From contig JABFVJ010000168.1 in the NCBI GenBank assembly GCA_013362835.1, positions 1 through 14,985 on the forward strand: a stretch of 14,985 nucleotides of DNA, in the 5' to 3' direction. The translations under genes and the position numbers were made by a program. The notes below the pieces were generated by a model. It worked only from the letters and a program-made list of their open reading frames with translations, was not told the origin of the DNA and ran no database searches. Of the stretch, positions 1 to 6,037 are shown in pieces. Each line of letters begins with the position of its first letter. Position 1 is the stretch's first letter. The stretch comes from Nonomuraea sp. (GTDB taxonomy: Bacteria > Actinomycetota > Actinomycetes > Streptosporangiales > Streptosporangiaceae).

Positions 1-1
1 C

Positions 2-235
2 GATCCCGCGCTCGGCGCGGTGCAGCGCGACGAGCTCCGCCGCGCCCGCGCCGCGATCGCCGCCCGCCTCGGGCAACTGCGTCCCGGCTGGTCGCCCGCC
101 CGGCTCGACGGCGTCGCCACGCTCGTCGCCGCCGCGATCGACGGGCTGATGCTGCACCACATGATCGACCCCGACCTTCCCGTCGGCGAGGCGCTGTCGG
201 CGGTGGAAGCCCTGCTGGAGGAGGAGACACCGTGA
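2..235 (+). CDS. TetR-family transcriptional regulator, C-terminal part (5' end outside window)
   Basis: This open frame enters from the left edge and ends at TGA 233-235, so only about 77 C-terminal residues are visible and the DNA-binding N-terminus is missing. The helical segment AAIDGLMLHHMIDPDLP, followed by a short helix (EALSAVEALL), is typical of the last ligand-binding helices of TetR/AcrR regulators, where 'xDGLxLxxxxdP' recurs. A GTG at position 20 lies inside the domain and is unlikely to be the real start. The stop overlaps the next gene's ATG (TGATG), so the two genes are probably co-transcribed and translationally coupled. The regulator may control that downstream reductase. 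The family call rests on a short fragment, so the ligand and targets cannot be inferred. Confidence 0.72.
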   Translation, partial: DPALGAVQRDELRRARAAIAARLGQLRPGWSPARLDGVATLVAAAIDGLMLHHMIDPDLPVGEALSAVEALLEEETP

Positions 236-702
236 TGGAGATCGTCAAGAGACCCGGCCCGCCGACCGGGCTGCGCCGCCGCCTGTGGCGCCTGCCCATC
301 CTGCTGTACCGTCTGGGCCTCGGCCCGCTGCTCGGCCACCGCGTCATGCTGCTCACGCACCTCGGCCGCGTCTCGGGCCTGCCCCGCCGGGCCGTCATCG
401 AGGTCGTCCTGCACGACGCGCAGGGCTACGTCGCCGCCTCCGGCTTCGGGCCGCGCGCCGACTGGTACCGCAACGTCCTGGCGCACCCGGAGGTGACCGT
501 CCAGGTGGGCGGCCGGGTCCACCGGGTGACGGCCAGGCCCCTCACGACCGACGAGGGCGCCGAGATCATGGCCGCGTACGCCCCCCGCCACCCGGCCGCC
601 GCCCGCCGGCTCTGCACGATCATGGGCTTCGCGGTGGACGGCAGCGTGGCCGACTACCGCGAGGTCGGGCGGCACATCCCCTTCGTCCGCTTCACGCCGT
701 AG
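235..702 (+). CDS. DDN-like F420-dependent nitroreductase / quinone reductase family protein
   Basis: The product is 155 aa, the usual size for the deazaflavin-dependent nitroreductase family (split beta-barrel; the prototype is Mycobacterium Ddn). Supporting segments are HLGRVSGLPRRAVIEVV near residues 42-58, the family's 'GRxSGxxRxxxxxxv' signature, and SGFGPRADWYRNVLAHPEV near residues 69-87, matching the common 'G....pxWyhNlxanPxv' block that shapes the F420 pocket. Family members use reduced F420 to reduce quinones, nitro compounds or unsaturated ketones; the substrate here is unknown. ATG 235 was preferred over GTG 232 because the purine-rich GGAGGAG at about 218-225 then sits at normal distance. 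The start overlaps the TetR-type stop, suggesting a regulator-enzyme pair. No signal peptide is visible, so it is probably cytoplasmic or membrane-associated. Confidence 0.85.
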   Translation: MEIVKRPGPPTGLRRRLWRLPILLYRLGLGPLLGHRVMLLTHLGRVSGLPRRAVIEVVLHDAQGYVAASGFGPRADWYRNVLAHPEVTVQVGGRVHRVTARPLTTDEGAEIMAAYAPRHPAAARRLCTIMGFAVDGSVADYREVGRHIPFVRFTP

Positions 703-760
703 GGACGACGGGAGCGCGCGGGTGCAAGCCCGCATCAATCCGCGCGCAAGGTGACATCTC

Positions 761-766
761 TACCGT
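761..766 (+). promoter_or_regulatory. Possible -10 box for a leaderless transcript of the two-repeat secreted protein gene
   Basis: TACCGT fits the TAnnnT pattern and ends six bases before the GTG start at 773, so transcription could begin on the start codon itself. The only Shine-Dalgarno-like stretch, GGAG at 768-771, is one base from the GTG, too close to work well, which favours a leaderless mRNA. No convincing -35 element is seen. Leaderless mRNAs are common in actinomycetes, but this remains a weak sequence-only call. Confidence 0.3.
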
Positions 767-772
767 CGGAGC

Positions 773-1396
773 GTGTCCAGACGACAGGTTCTCGGCGGCG
801 CCGCCCTCGCGGCGGCCGCGACGCTCGCCCTCATCTCCGCCCCGGCCTCCGCCGCGGCCCCCGCGCCCGGCAAGGTGGCGAACAAGCTGTTCGACGCCTG
901 GCTCGCCGCCGACCACACCGCCGCGGCGAAGGTCGCCACCCCCGCCGCCGTCACGACCATCTTCACGTACGCCTACCGCGCCCCCGACCGCTTCGACGGA
1001 TGCACGGGGAACGTGTGCCGCTTCGTGCACACCAGCGTCCGGGTGCCCGGCGGGCTCGACGGCATGGCCATGGTCGTGACCGGCCCCAAGGTCGCCAAGG
1101 TCTACCTGTCGCGGCACCTCACCAAGCCGTCCGCCGTGGCCAAGCACCTCTTCGGAGCCTGGAAGCACGGCGACAGGTACGCCGGCCTGGAGGTCGCCAC
1201 CAAGGGCGCGGTCAAGACCCTCTTCAAGGTCACGTACGACCCCCGAGGCGTCACCCACTTCTTCCAGGGCTGCACGAAGGAGCCCAAGGGTTACGCCTGC
1301 GCCTACTCGTACGAGGGCGGCGCGATGTTCATCCACGTCGGCGGCTCGAAGACCACCGGCTACGAGGCCCGCTCGATCTCCTACCTCGCCGACTGA
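773..1396 (+). CDS. Secreted protein with two homologous Cys-pair repeats, function unknown
   Basis: The product is 207 aa and begins MSRRQVLGGAALAAAATLAL, a twin-arginine-like export signal with an AxA cleavage site (APASAAA) near residue 27. The mature part looks like one unit duplicated. Repeat A (about residues 34-112) starts KVANKLFDAWLAADHTAAAKVAT and has FDGCTGNVC. Repeat B (about 120-206) starts AVAKHLFGAWKHGDRYAGLEVAT and has FQGCTKEPKGYAC. Each repeat carries two cysteines (77/82 and 167/176), probably one disulfide each outside the cell. I do not recognise a named family; similar short two-unit secreted proteins occur as hypothetical proteins in actinomycetes. No catalytic motif is evident. 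It is separated by 70 bp from the reductase gene, probably has its own promoter, and faces the ROK gene convergently. Confidence 0.78.
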   Translation: MSRRQVLGGAALAAAATLALISAPASAAAPAPGKVANKLFDAWLAADHTAAAKVATPAAVTTIFTYAYRAPDRFDGCTGNVCRFVHTSVRVPGGLDGMAMVVTGPKVAKVYLSRHLTKPSAVAKHLFGAWKHGDRYAGLEVATKGAVKTLFKVTYDPRGVTHFFQGCTKEPKGYACAYSYEGGAMFIHVGGSKTTGYEARSISYLAD

Positions 1397-1398
1397 GC

Positions 1399-1518
1399 CC
1401 GCGGTTGCCGATCTGGAACGACGGCACCGCGAGGATCGAGGTCGAGGGCCCGTTCGCGGCCGGCACGACGTTCGCGATGACCGCGCAGGTGCTGCGCAGG
1501 CTTGAGGACAAGGGCTGA
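1399..1518 (+). pseudogene. Remnant of an SRPBCC / polyketide-cyclase-like gene
   Basis: Starting right after the preceding stop, one frame reads PRLPIWNDGTARIEVEGPFA and then AGTTFAMTAQVLRRLEDKG before TGA 1516-1518. The block 'WNDGxxxIEVEGPFAAGTTF.M' strongly resembles the N-terminal part of SRPBCC proteins (START-like hydrophobic-ligand fold), which are normally about 140-150 aa. Here only about 39 codons remain. The first 25 or so residues are absent, no good start or ribosome binding site is present, and the ending VLRRLEDKG looks like a family C-terminal helix joined after an internal deletion. I infer a decayed gene fragment, although translation from TTG 1405 cannot be excluded. Confidence 0.4.
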
Positions 1519-1594
1519 TCCGGCCGGCACGACGTTCGCGATGACCGCGCAGGTGCTGCGCAGGCTTGAGGACAAGGGCTGATCCGGCCGGCAC
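1457..1594. repeat. 64-bp perfect tandem duplication plus a 10-bp third partial copy
   Basis: Positions 1457-1520 and 1521-1584 are identical, and 1585-1594 repeats the first ten bases (CGGCCGGCAC). The unit spans the end of the SRPBCC-like remnant, including its TGA. Since 64 is not a multiple of three, the second copy is out of frame with the first. A duplication with no divergence is probably recent, by slippage or unequal recombination at the short CGGCCGGCAC repeat. The stretch 1397-1632 otherwise holds no intact gene. Confidence 0.95.
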
Positions 1595-1632
1595 CCGGGC
1601 CGAGCTGCTGCGCGTCCCCGGCGCCGGGCCGG

Positions 1633-2787
1633 TCAGCGGGTCACCGGGAGCGGCCCCCGGTCGGGGGTGAAGAGCTGGTCGTCGAGGTGGTCGACGGCGT
1701 AGTCGATCGCCCCGGTGACCACGCACTCGTCGCCCAGGGTTGAGGCGCGCACCTCGGGCATACGCATGCACCGGCGTTCCAGCCTGTCGCGCAGCGGCCC
1801 GAGCAGGACGTCGGCCGAGCGGGAGAACCCGCCGCCCAGCACCACCACTTCCGGGTCGAGGAGGAGGACCATCGCGGCGGTGCCGACGACGAGGTCGTCG
1901 ATGTACCGCCCGACCGCGTCCAGCGCGACCGGGTCGCCGTTCCTGGCGGCGGCGAGGGTGTAGCCCGCCGCGTCCTCCGGCGGGGTGCCCTCGGGGACCG
2001 ACGCGCAGGTGTTCAGGTGCTCGGGGGCGTCGAACCAGCGGGACTCGGGCAACATCGAGATCTCCCCCGAGGCCGCGCCGAACCCCCTGTGCACCTTCCC
2101 GCCGATGATCAGGCCCGCGCCCATGCGCCTGCCGACGTGCAGGAACACGACGTCTTTGGCGCCGCGGGCCGCGCCGCGCCGGTGCTCGGCCATGGCGGCG
2201 AGGCGGCTGTCGTTCTCGATCAGCACCTGGCAGGGGAAGATCTCCCGCAGCTTGCCGGCCAGGTCGAGGTCGCGCCAGGCGGGCACCGCGGCGGAGTAGA
2301 CGACCCGGCCCTCGACGTCGATCACGCCGATGGTGCCGAAGGCGATGGTCCACACGTCCTCGATCGTCGTACGGCTGAGCGCGAGGCAGCCGGAGACCGC
2401 GCGTTCGATCGCGGCGAGGCGTTCCTCCAGGGAGGCGTCGAGCTGCACCGGCTGCCGGGTCTCGGCCAGGATCTCGCCGTCGAGGTCGGACAGGGCGGCC
2501 CGGATGTTGTAACCCCCTATGTCGACGCCCACCAGATAGCCGCTGTCGGCGCGGAAGCGGTAGCGGCGGGCGGGCCTGCCCATGGTGCCGGGGCTCGGCG
2601 GCACCTCCTCGACCCAGCCCAGCTCCATGAGCTCGTCGGCGACCTCCTTCATGGAGGGACGCGACAGGCCGGTGCGCTCGGCCAGCGCGGACAGGGTGAG
2701 CGGCCCCGCCCTGCGCAGCGCCCTGATGGCGGTCAGGGAGTTGAGCTGCCGCAACCGGGACAGGTCGCCACCGCGTAGGTCCGCCAT
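1633..2787 (-). CDS. ROK-family transcriptional repressor (NagC/XylR type)
   Basis: The 384-aa protein has an N-terminal winged helix-turn-helix (about residues 12-65, SALAERTGLSRPSMKEVADE) and a ROK sugar-binding/ASKHA domain from about residue 85, opening with VGVDIGGYNIRAALSDLDG and including IENDSRLA near 190 and VVVLGGGFS near 316. ROK sugar kinases carry a Cys-rich zinc motif and a GEIGH-type sugar contact. Here GEISM replaces the latter and the Cys cluster is missing (only a lone Cys in HLNTCAS), so it should be a regulator, not a kinase. AAGGAGG (2791-2797) lies three bases before ATG 2787; the adjoining GTG 2790 is an alternative start. It is divergent from the sugar operon and shares a control region with paired operators, implying autoregulation plus operon repression relieved by a sugar. 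Confidence 0.92.
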   Translation of the reverse strand: MADLRGGDLSRLRQLNSLTAIRALRRAGPLTLSALAERTGLSRPSMKEVADELMELGWVEEVPPSPGTMGRPARRYRFRADSGYLVGVDIGGYNIRAALSDLDGEILAETRQPVQLDASLEERLAAIERAVSGCLALSRTTIEDVWTIAFGTIGVIDVEGRVVYSAAVPAWRDLDLAGKLREIFPCQVLIENDSRLAAMAEHRRGAARGAKDVVFLHVGRRMGAGLIIGGKVHRGFGAASGEISMLPESRWFDAPEHLNTCASVPEGTPPEDAAGYTLAAARNGDPVALDAVGRYIDDLVVGTAAMVLLLDPEVVVLGGGFSRSADVLLGPLRDRLERRCMRMPEVRASTLGDECVVTGAIDYAVDHLDDQLFTPDRGPLPVTR

Positions 2788-2794
2788 CACCCTC

Positions 2795-2819
2795 CTTAAT
2801 GTAGGTCTCCTCCGTAAGC
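2795..2819. promoter_or_regulatory. Operator 1, predicted ROK-repressor site over its own gene's transcription start
   Basis: Left arm CTTAATGTAG (2795-2804), 5-bp spacer (2805-2809) and right arm CTCCGTAAGC (2810-2819) form an imperfect inverted repeat. It matches the operator at 2915-2939 at 18 of 25 positions with identical arm and spacer lengths. It lies just downstream of the CATAAT box on the minus strand and touches the ribosome binding site of the ROK gene, as expected for autorepression. Binding by the adjacent ROK protein is inferred from position and symmetry. Confidence 0.68.
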
Positions 2820-2824
2820 TCTAG

Positions 2825-2830
2825 ATTATG
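2825..2830 (-). promoter_or_regulatory. Putative -10 box of the ROK gene promoter
   Basis: Read on the minus strand this is CATAAT, one base from the consensus TATAAT, 37 bases upstream of ATG 2787. Transcription would start near 2818, inside operator 1. The -35 region is poor (something like TGTGAT at 2853-2848 with a 17-bp spacer), so the promoter may be weak. Confidence 0.5.
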
Positions 2831-2871
2831 CCAGCGCCAGAGCGGTGATCACAGAGCTGACCGGCCCTCTG

Positions 2872-2881
2872 TTTCGCGAAA
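2872..2881. promoter_or_regulatory. Perfect 10-bp palindrome upstream of the sugar operon promoter
   Basis: TTTCGCGAAA is fully symmetrical and lies eight bases upstream of the TTGACC -35 box, in the middle of the divergent region. The position would suit an activator or second regulator. A further 8-bp palindrome, GTGATCAC (2845-2852), lies between it and the ROK promoter. I do not recognise either as the site of a named regulator. Confidence 0.3.
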
Positions 2882-2889
2882 TATGGGCA

Positions 2890-2919
2890 TTGACCCTCCA
2901 ACCAGGCCAGTGCTACTAA
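2890..2919 (+). promoter_or_regulatory. Promoter of the galactoside/hexosaminide operon
   Basis: TTGACC (2890-2895) is a near-consensus -35 box, followed after 18 bp by TACTAA (2914-2919; TACTAAT extended) as the -10. Transcription would start around 2926, about 30 bases ahead of ATG 2958. The -10 box overlaps the left arm of operator 2, so a bound repressor would block RNA polymerase directly. Confidence 0.62.
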
Positions 2920-2939
2920 TGAAGCGCTCCTTCGTAAGT
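2915..2939. promoter_or_regulatory. Operator 2, predicted ROK-repressor site over the operon promoter
   Basis: Left arm ACTAATGAAG (2915-2924), spacer CGCTC and right arm CTTCGTAAGT (2930-2939) form an inverted repeat with 8 of 10 arm positions complementary. It overlaps the -10 box and the predicted start point, and its centre is exactly 120 bp from that of operator 1. An alternative reading of the core, GAAGCGCTCC (2921-2930), resembles LacI-family (CebR-like) sites. The match with operator 1 lies mostly in the outer arms and so favours the ROK reading. Confidence 0.72.
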
Positions 2940-2957
2940 TGAGAGGAATGAGGACTG

Positions 2958-4271
2958 ATGTCGTTCACTGACATCGGCGAGGTCCGGTGCCGTCCCGATG
3001 AGGCGCGGGTGTTCGAGCACGGCTGGCAGTCGTGGAGCCCCACCGGCGCCTACCGGCTGGACGACAGCCCGCCACGCCCCGCCGACGAGACGATCCAGAT
3101 CCTCTGCTACCGGCCGGAGACGCCGGTGCCCGAGGGCGTCTTCCAGGGTGAGGGGCTGCTGGCCGTCGACCCCGGTGACGGGGCCGTCGAGCTGTGGTCC
3201 GCGCCGGACCCGCTCCACGTGCCCTCGATCAGGGCGCGGCGCGTCGACGGCGACCGCCTGGTGATCTCCGCCGACGGCCCGGTCCGCCACCACCGCGCCG
3301 AGGGCGGCCTCGACGCCGCCTTGCGCGGATGGGCCACGACCGTCGCCGCCGGGCACGCCCCCGCCTCCTTCCCGGCGGTCCCGCCCATGTGGTGCACCTG
3401 GTACGGCTACTGGGGCAAGGTCACCGACGCCGACGTGATCGAGAACCTGCGGCTGTCCGAACAGCTGGGCCTCGGCGCGGACATGTTCCTCATCGACGAC
3501 GGCTACGAGGCGGAGATCGGCGACTGGCTGGAGCCGCGGCCGGAGTTCGGCTCGCTGGCGCGCGCCGTGGACACCGTCGCCGCCGCCGGCCGGCGTACCG
3601 GCATCTGGACCGCTCCGTTCCTGGTCGGCCACCGCAGCCGGGTGTTCAGGGAGCATCCGGAGTGGCTGGTCGGCGGCGCGTACGCCGGCCGCATGTGGGA
3701 CCAGGAGCTCGCCGTGCTCGACGTCACCCACCCCGGCGCCGCCGAGCACCTGGTGAACGTGTTCCGCACGTTCGCCGCCATGGGCATCAGCCACTTCAAG
3801 CTCGACTTCGTCTACGCCGGGGCCCTGGCCGGAACCCGGCACGAGGACGTCGACCCGATCACGGCGTACCGGAGGGGCCTGGAGCTGATCCGCGAGGGCG
3901 CGGGCCCGGCGGCCACCCTGCACGGGTGCGGCGCGCCGATGCTGCCCAGCATCGGCCTGGTCGACATCATGCGGGTCAGCCCCGACATCGCGCCCACCCT
4001 GCACCCCAAGTCCGGCGACATCAGCCAGCCCTCGCAGCTCGGCGCCCGGCTGACCGGCGCGGCCCGCGAGTTCCTGCACGCCCGCTGGTGGGTGAACGAC
4101 CCCGACTGCATCATGGCGCGCCCCGAGGTGGAGGCCAGGGAGGAGTGGGCCGCCCACATCGAGGCGACCGGCGGCCTGCGCGGCGCGAGCGACCCCATCG
4201 CCGCGCTGGACGACTGGGGCCTGGAGACGACCAGGCGGCTCATGGTGCCCACCGCGACGGATCCGTCGTGA
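2958..4271 (+). CDS. GH36 alpha-galactosidase (TmGalA-like, intracellular)
   Basis: The 437-aa protein hydrolyses terminal alpha-galactosides, judged by close resemblance in motif order to the compact Thermotoga maritima GalA type of GH36. An N-terminal beta domain (about 1-130, with HGWQSWSPTG near 21-30) precedes a (beta/alpha)8 barrel. MWCTWYGYWG (144-153), IDDGY (179-183), the nucleophile Asp283 in HFKLDFVYAG, GCGAPMLPS (323-331), the predicted acid/base Asp343 in RVSPDIAP and WWVNDPDC (377-384) all fit. The 60-residue spacing between the two Asp residues is as I recall for TmGalA. No signal peptide is present, so it acts on imported sugar. ATG 2958 has AGGA at 2950-2953. It is the first gene of the operon, and its TGA overlaps the permease GTG by 4 nt. 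Confidence 0.92.
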   Translation: MSFTDIGEVRCRPDEARVFEHGWQSWSPTGAYRLDDSPPRPADETIQILCYRPETPVPEGVFQGEGLLAVDPGDGAVELWSAPDPLHVPSIRARRVDGDRLVISADGPVRHHRAEGGLDAALRGWATTVAAGHAPASFPAVPPMWCTWYGYWGKVTDADVIENLRLSEQLGLGADMFLIDDGYEAEIGDWLEPRPEFGSLARAVDTVAAAGRRTGIWTAPFLVGHRSRVFREHPEWLVGGAYAGRMWDQELAVLDVTHPGAAEHLVNVFRTFAAMGISHFKLDFVYAGALAGTRHEDVDPITAYRRGLELIREGAGPAATLHGCGAPMLPSIGLVDIMRVSPDIAPTLHPKSGDISQPSQLGARLTGAAREFLHARWWVNDPDCIMARPEVEAREEWAAHIEATGGLRGASDPIAALDDWGLETTRRLMVPTATDPS

Positions 4272-5206
4272 CCAGCGGCACGCTCCCCGACCTCGACTCG
4301 CGCCCCCGCGCCCACGTACGCCCGAAGCCGCGCAGGGGCACCCGGGCCTGGCACGCCTACCTGTTCGTCGGGCCCAGCCTGTTCGGCGTCGTGGCGTTCC
4401 TGCTGCTGCCGATGGTGATCGTGCTCGTCCTCAGCCTGTTCGACTGGGAGCTGCTGTCGGCCCCTGAGTTCGTCGGCCTGGACAACTACCGGCGGCTGCT
4501 CGGCGACGGCGAGACCTGGCACTCGCTCCTGGTGAGCATCGTCTACGTCCTGCTCTGCATCCCGCTGCAGACCGTGCTCGCGCTGGCCATGGCCATGCTG
4601 CTCAACCGCCCGGTCAAGGGCGTCAGGTTCTTCCGTTCGCTGTACGTGGTGCCGTGGATGGCCACGCCGATCGTGCTCGGCCTGATCTGGAACTGGATCT
4701 TCGACCCGCGTGCCGGCGCGCTCAACAGCGCGCTCGGGCTGGTCGGCATCACCGGCCCCGACTGGCTGTCCGACCCCGCGTGGGCGCTGCCGGCCGTCGC
4801 GCTGGTCAGCGTCTGGCAGCACACCGGCTACAACATGCTGTTCTTCCTGGCCGGCCTGCAGAGCATCCCGAAGGAGCTGCACGACGCCGCCTCGACCGAC
4901 GGCGCCACCCCGGCGCAGCGGTTCTGGCGGGTCACGTTGCCGCTGCTCAACCCCACGATGTTCTTCGTCACGGTGACGAACCTGATCGGGGCCTTCCAGG
5001 TCTTCGACACGGTCTACGCGATGACGGCCGGCGGGCCGGGCCGCAGCACCGAGGTGATCAACTTCCGGATCTTCGAGACGGCCTTCAAACAGTTCGACTT
5101 CGGCTACGCCTCCACGCTGTCGATGCTGCTCTTCGTGATCATCCTGGTGGTGACGCTGGCGCAGGTCAGGTTCTTCGGCAAGCGCACGACCTATGACCTG
5201 AGCTGA
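4268..5206 (+). CDS. Carbohydrate ABC transporter permease, MalF/UgpA type (CUT1)
   Basis: The 312-aa integral membrane protein starts at GTG 4268, which overlaps the upstream TGA (GTGA) and implies translational coupling. About six membrane helices are visible, the first at residues 31-57 and the last near 281-301. The periplasmic-type permease signature GLDNYRRLL follows the first helix. The cytoplasmic EAA loop, KELHDAASTDGATPAQRFWR (202-221), is where the ATPase docks. With the next gene it forms the membrane channel of a CUT1 oligosaccharide importer, the class handling di- and oligosaccharides. The same frame is open far upstream across the GH36 gene, but that part is a GC-rich shadow. 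Confidence 0.95.
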   Translation: MTSGTLPDLDSRPRAHVRPKPRRGTRAWHAYLFVGPSLFGVVAFLLLPMVIVLVLSLFDWELLSAPEFVGLDNYRRLLGDGETWHSLLVSIVYVLLCIPLQTVLALAMAMLLNRPVKGVRFFRSLYVVPWMATPIVLGLIWNWIFDPRAGALNSALGLVGITGPDWLSDPAWALPAVALVSVWQHTGYNMLFFLAGLQSIPKELHDAASTDGATPAQRFWRVTLPLLNPTMFFVTVTNLIGAFQVFDTVYAMTAGGPGRSTEVINFRIFETAFKQFDFGYASTLSMLLFVIILVVTLAQVRFFGKRTTYDLS

Positions 5207-5214
5207 GGGATCAC

Positions 5215-6024
5215 ATGACCAAGCGCGTTCTCCTCTACCTCACGCTCGCCGCCGGCGCGTTCGTCTCGATCTTCCCGTACCTGCTCGTGGTGCTGACGGC
5301 CGTCAAGACGCAGGCCCAGCTCAGCTCGACCGCGCCCTGGCTGCCGCCGCTGCCGCCGACGGCGGCCAACGTGACCGAGATGCTGAGCGGGGACTTCCCC
5401 CGCTACGTGCTCAACACGGGCCTGATGACGGTGGCGCTGACGGTGGGCCAGCTCGTGTTCACCACGTTCGCCGCCTACGCGTTCGCGCGGCTGCGCTTCA
5501 GGGGCAGGGACGTGCTGTTCTGGCTGTACGTCGCGACCATGATGGTGCCGAGCGCCGTCACCATGATCCCGCTGTTCCTCATCATGCGGGAGCTCGGCCT
5601 GGTCAACACCTGGTACGGCCTGCTCGCCCCCTACGTGCTCGGCACCCCGTACGGCATCTTCCTGATGCGCCAGTTCTTCAAGGGCCTGCCCGCCGGGCTG
5701 GAGGAGGCGGCGCGGATCGACGGGGCCGGGCCGCTGGCGATCCTCGTCCGGATCATGCTCCCGCTCTGCCGCCCGGCGCTCGGCACGCTGGCGATCATCA
5801 CCGTGATCTCCTCGTGGAACAGCTTCCTGTGGCCGCTGATCATCACGAGCGGCGACGAGACCAAGGTGATCACCGTCGCGATAGCCACGCTCAAGTCCGG
5901 CATCGGCGTGGACTACAACCTCATGATGGCCGGCAGCCTCATCGCGCTCGCGCCCATGGTGGCCGTCTTCATCTTCTTCCAGAAGCACATCGTCAGGTCG
6001 GTGGCTCTCACCGGCCTCAAGTAG
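5215..6024 (+). CDS. Carbohydrate ABC transporter permease, MalG/UgpE type (CUT1)
   Basis: The 269-aa second channel subunit has about six membrane helices, the first at residues 7-30 and the last near 239-256. It carries an EAA loop, GLEEAARIDGAGPLAILVRI (161-180), closely matching the MalG-type consensus. MVPSAVTMIPLFLIMRELGL (110-129) is another typical stretch of this subunit, and the C-terminal GLK ending is also common. The gene follows the first permease by 8 nt, and GAGGG just before ATG 5215 serves as ribosome binding site. No nucleotide-binding subunit gene is found anywhere in the window, so the complex presumably borrows a shared ATPase of the MsiK type. Confidence 0.95.
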   Translation: MTKRVLLYLTLAAGAFVSIFPYLLVVLTAVKTQAQLSSTAPWLPPLPPTAANVTEMLSGDFPRYVLNTGLMTVALTVGQLVFTTFAAYAFARLRFRGRDVLFWLYVATMMVPSAVTMIPLFLIMRELGLVNTWYGLLAPYVLGTPYGIFLMRQFFKGLPAGLEEAARIDGAGPLAILVRIMLPLCRPALGTLAIITVISSWNSFLWPLIITSGDETKVITVAIATLKSGIGVDYNLMMAGSLIALAPMVAVFIFFQKHIVRSVALTGLK

Positions 6025-6037
6025 AAGAGGTCAGCGA

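Noticed and set aside
1617..1628. CCCGGCGCCGGG palindrome near the ROK stop as a terminator
   Set aside because: It has no loop unless inner pairs open, and no T-tract follows. It is a typical chance palindrome in GC-rich DNA.
692..2353. Long minus-strand open frame across the two-repeat protein gene and the ROK gene
   Set aside because: It is an Arg/Gly/Pro-rich shadow frame produced by high GC. The real genes in the region have recognisable domains and proper start signals.
3194..4267. Upstream extension of the first permease frame through the GH36 gene
   Set aside because: The added residues are low-complexity Arg/Pro/Gly sequence antiparallel to no known domain and lie inside a clear GH36 gene. 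GTG 4268 gives the normal permease length.
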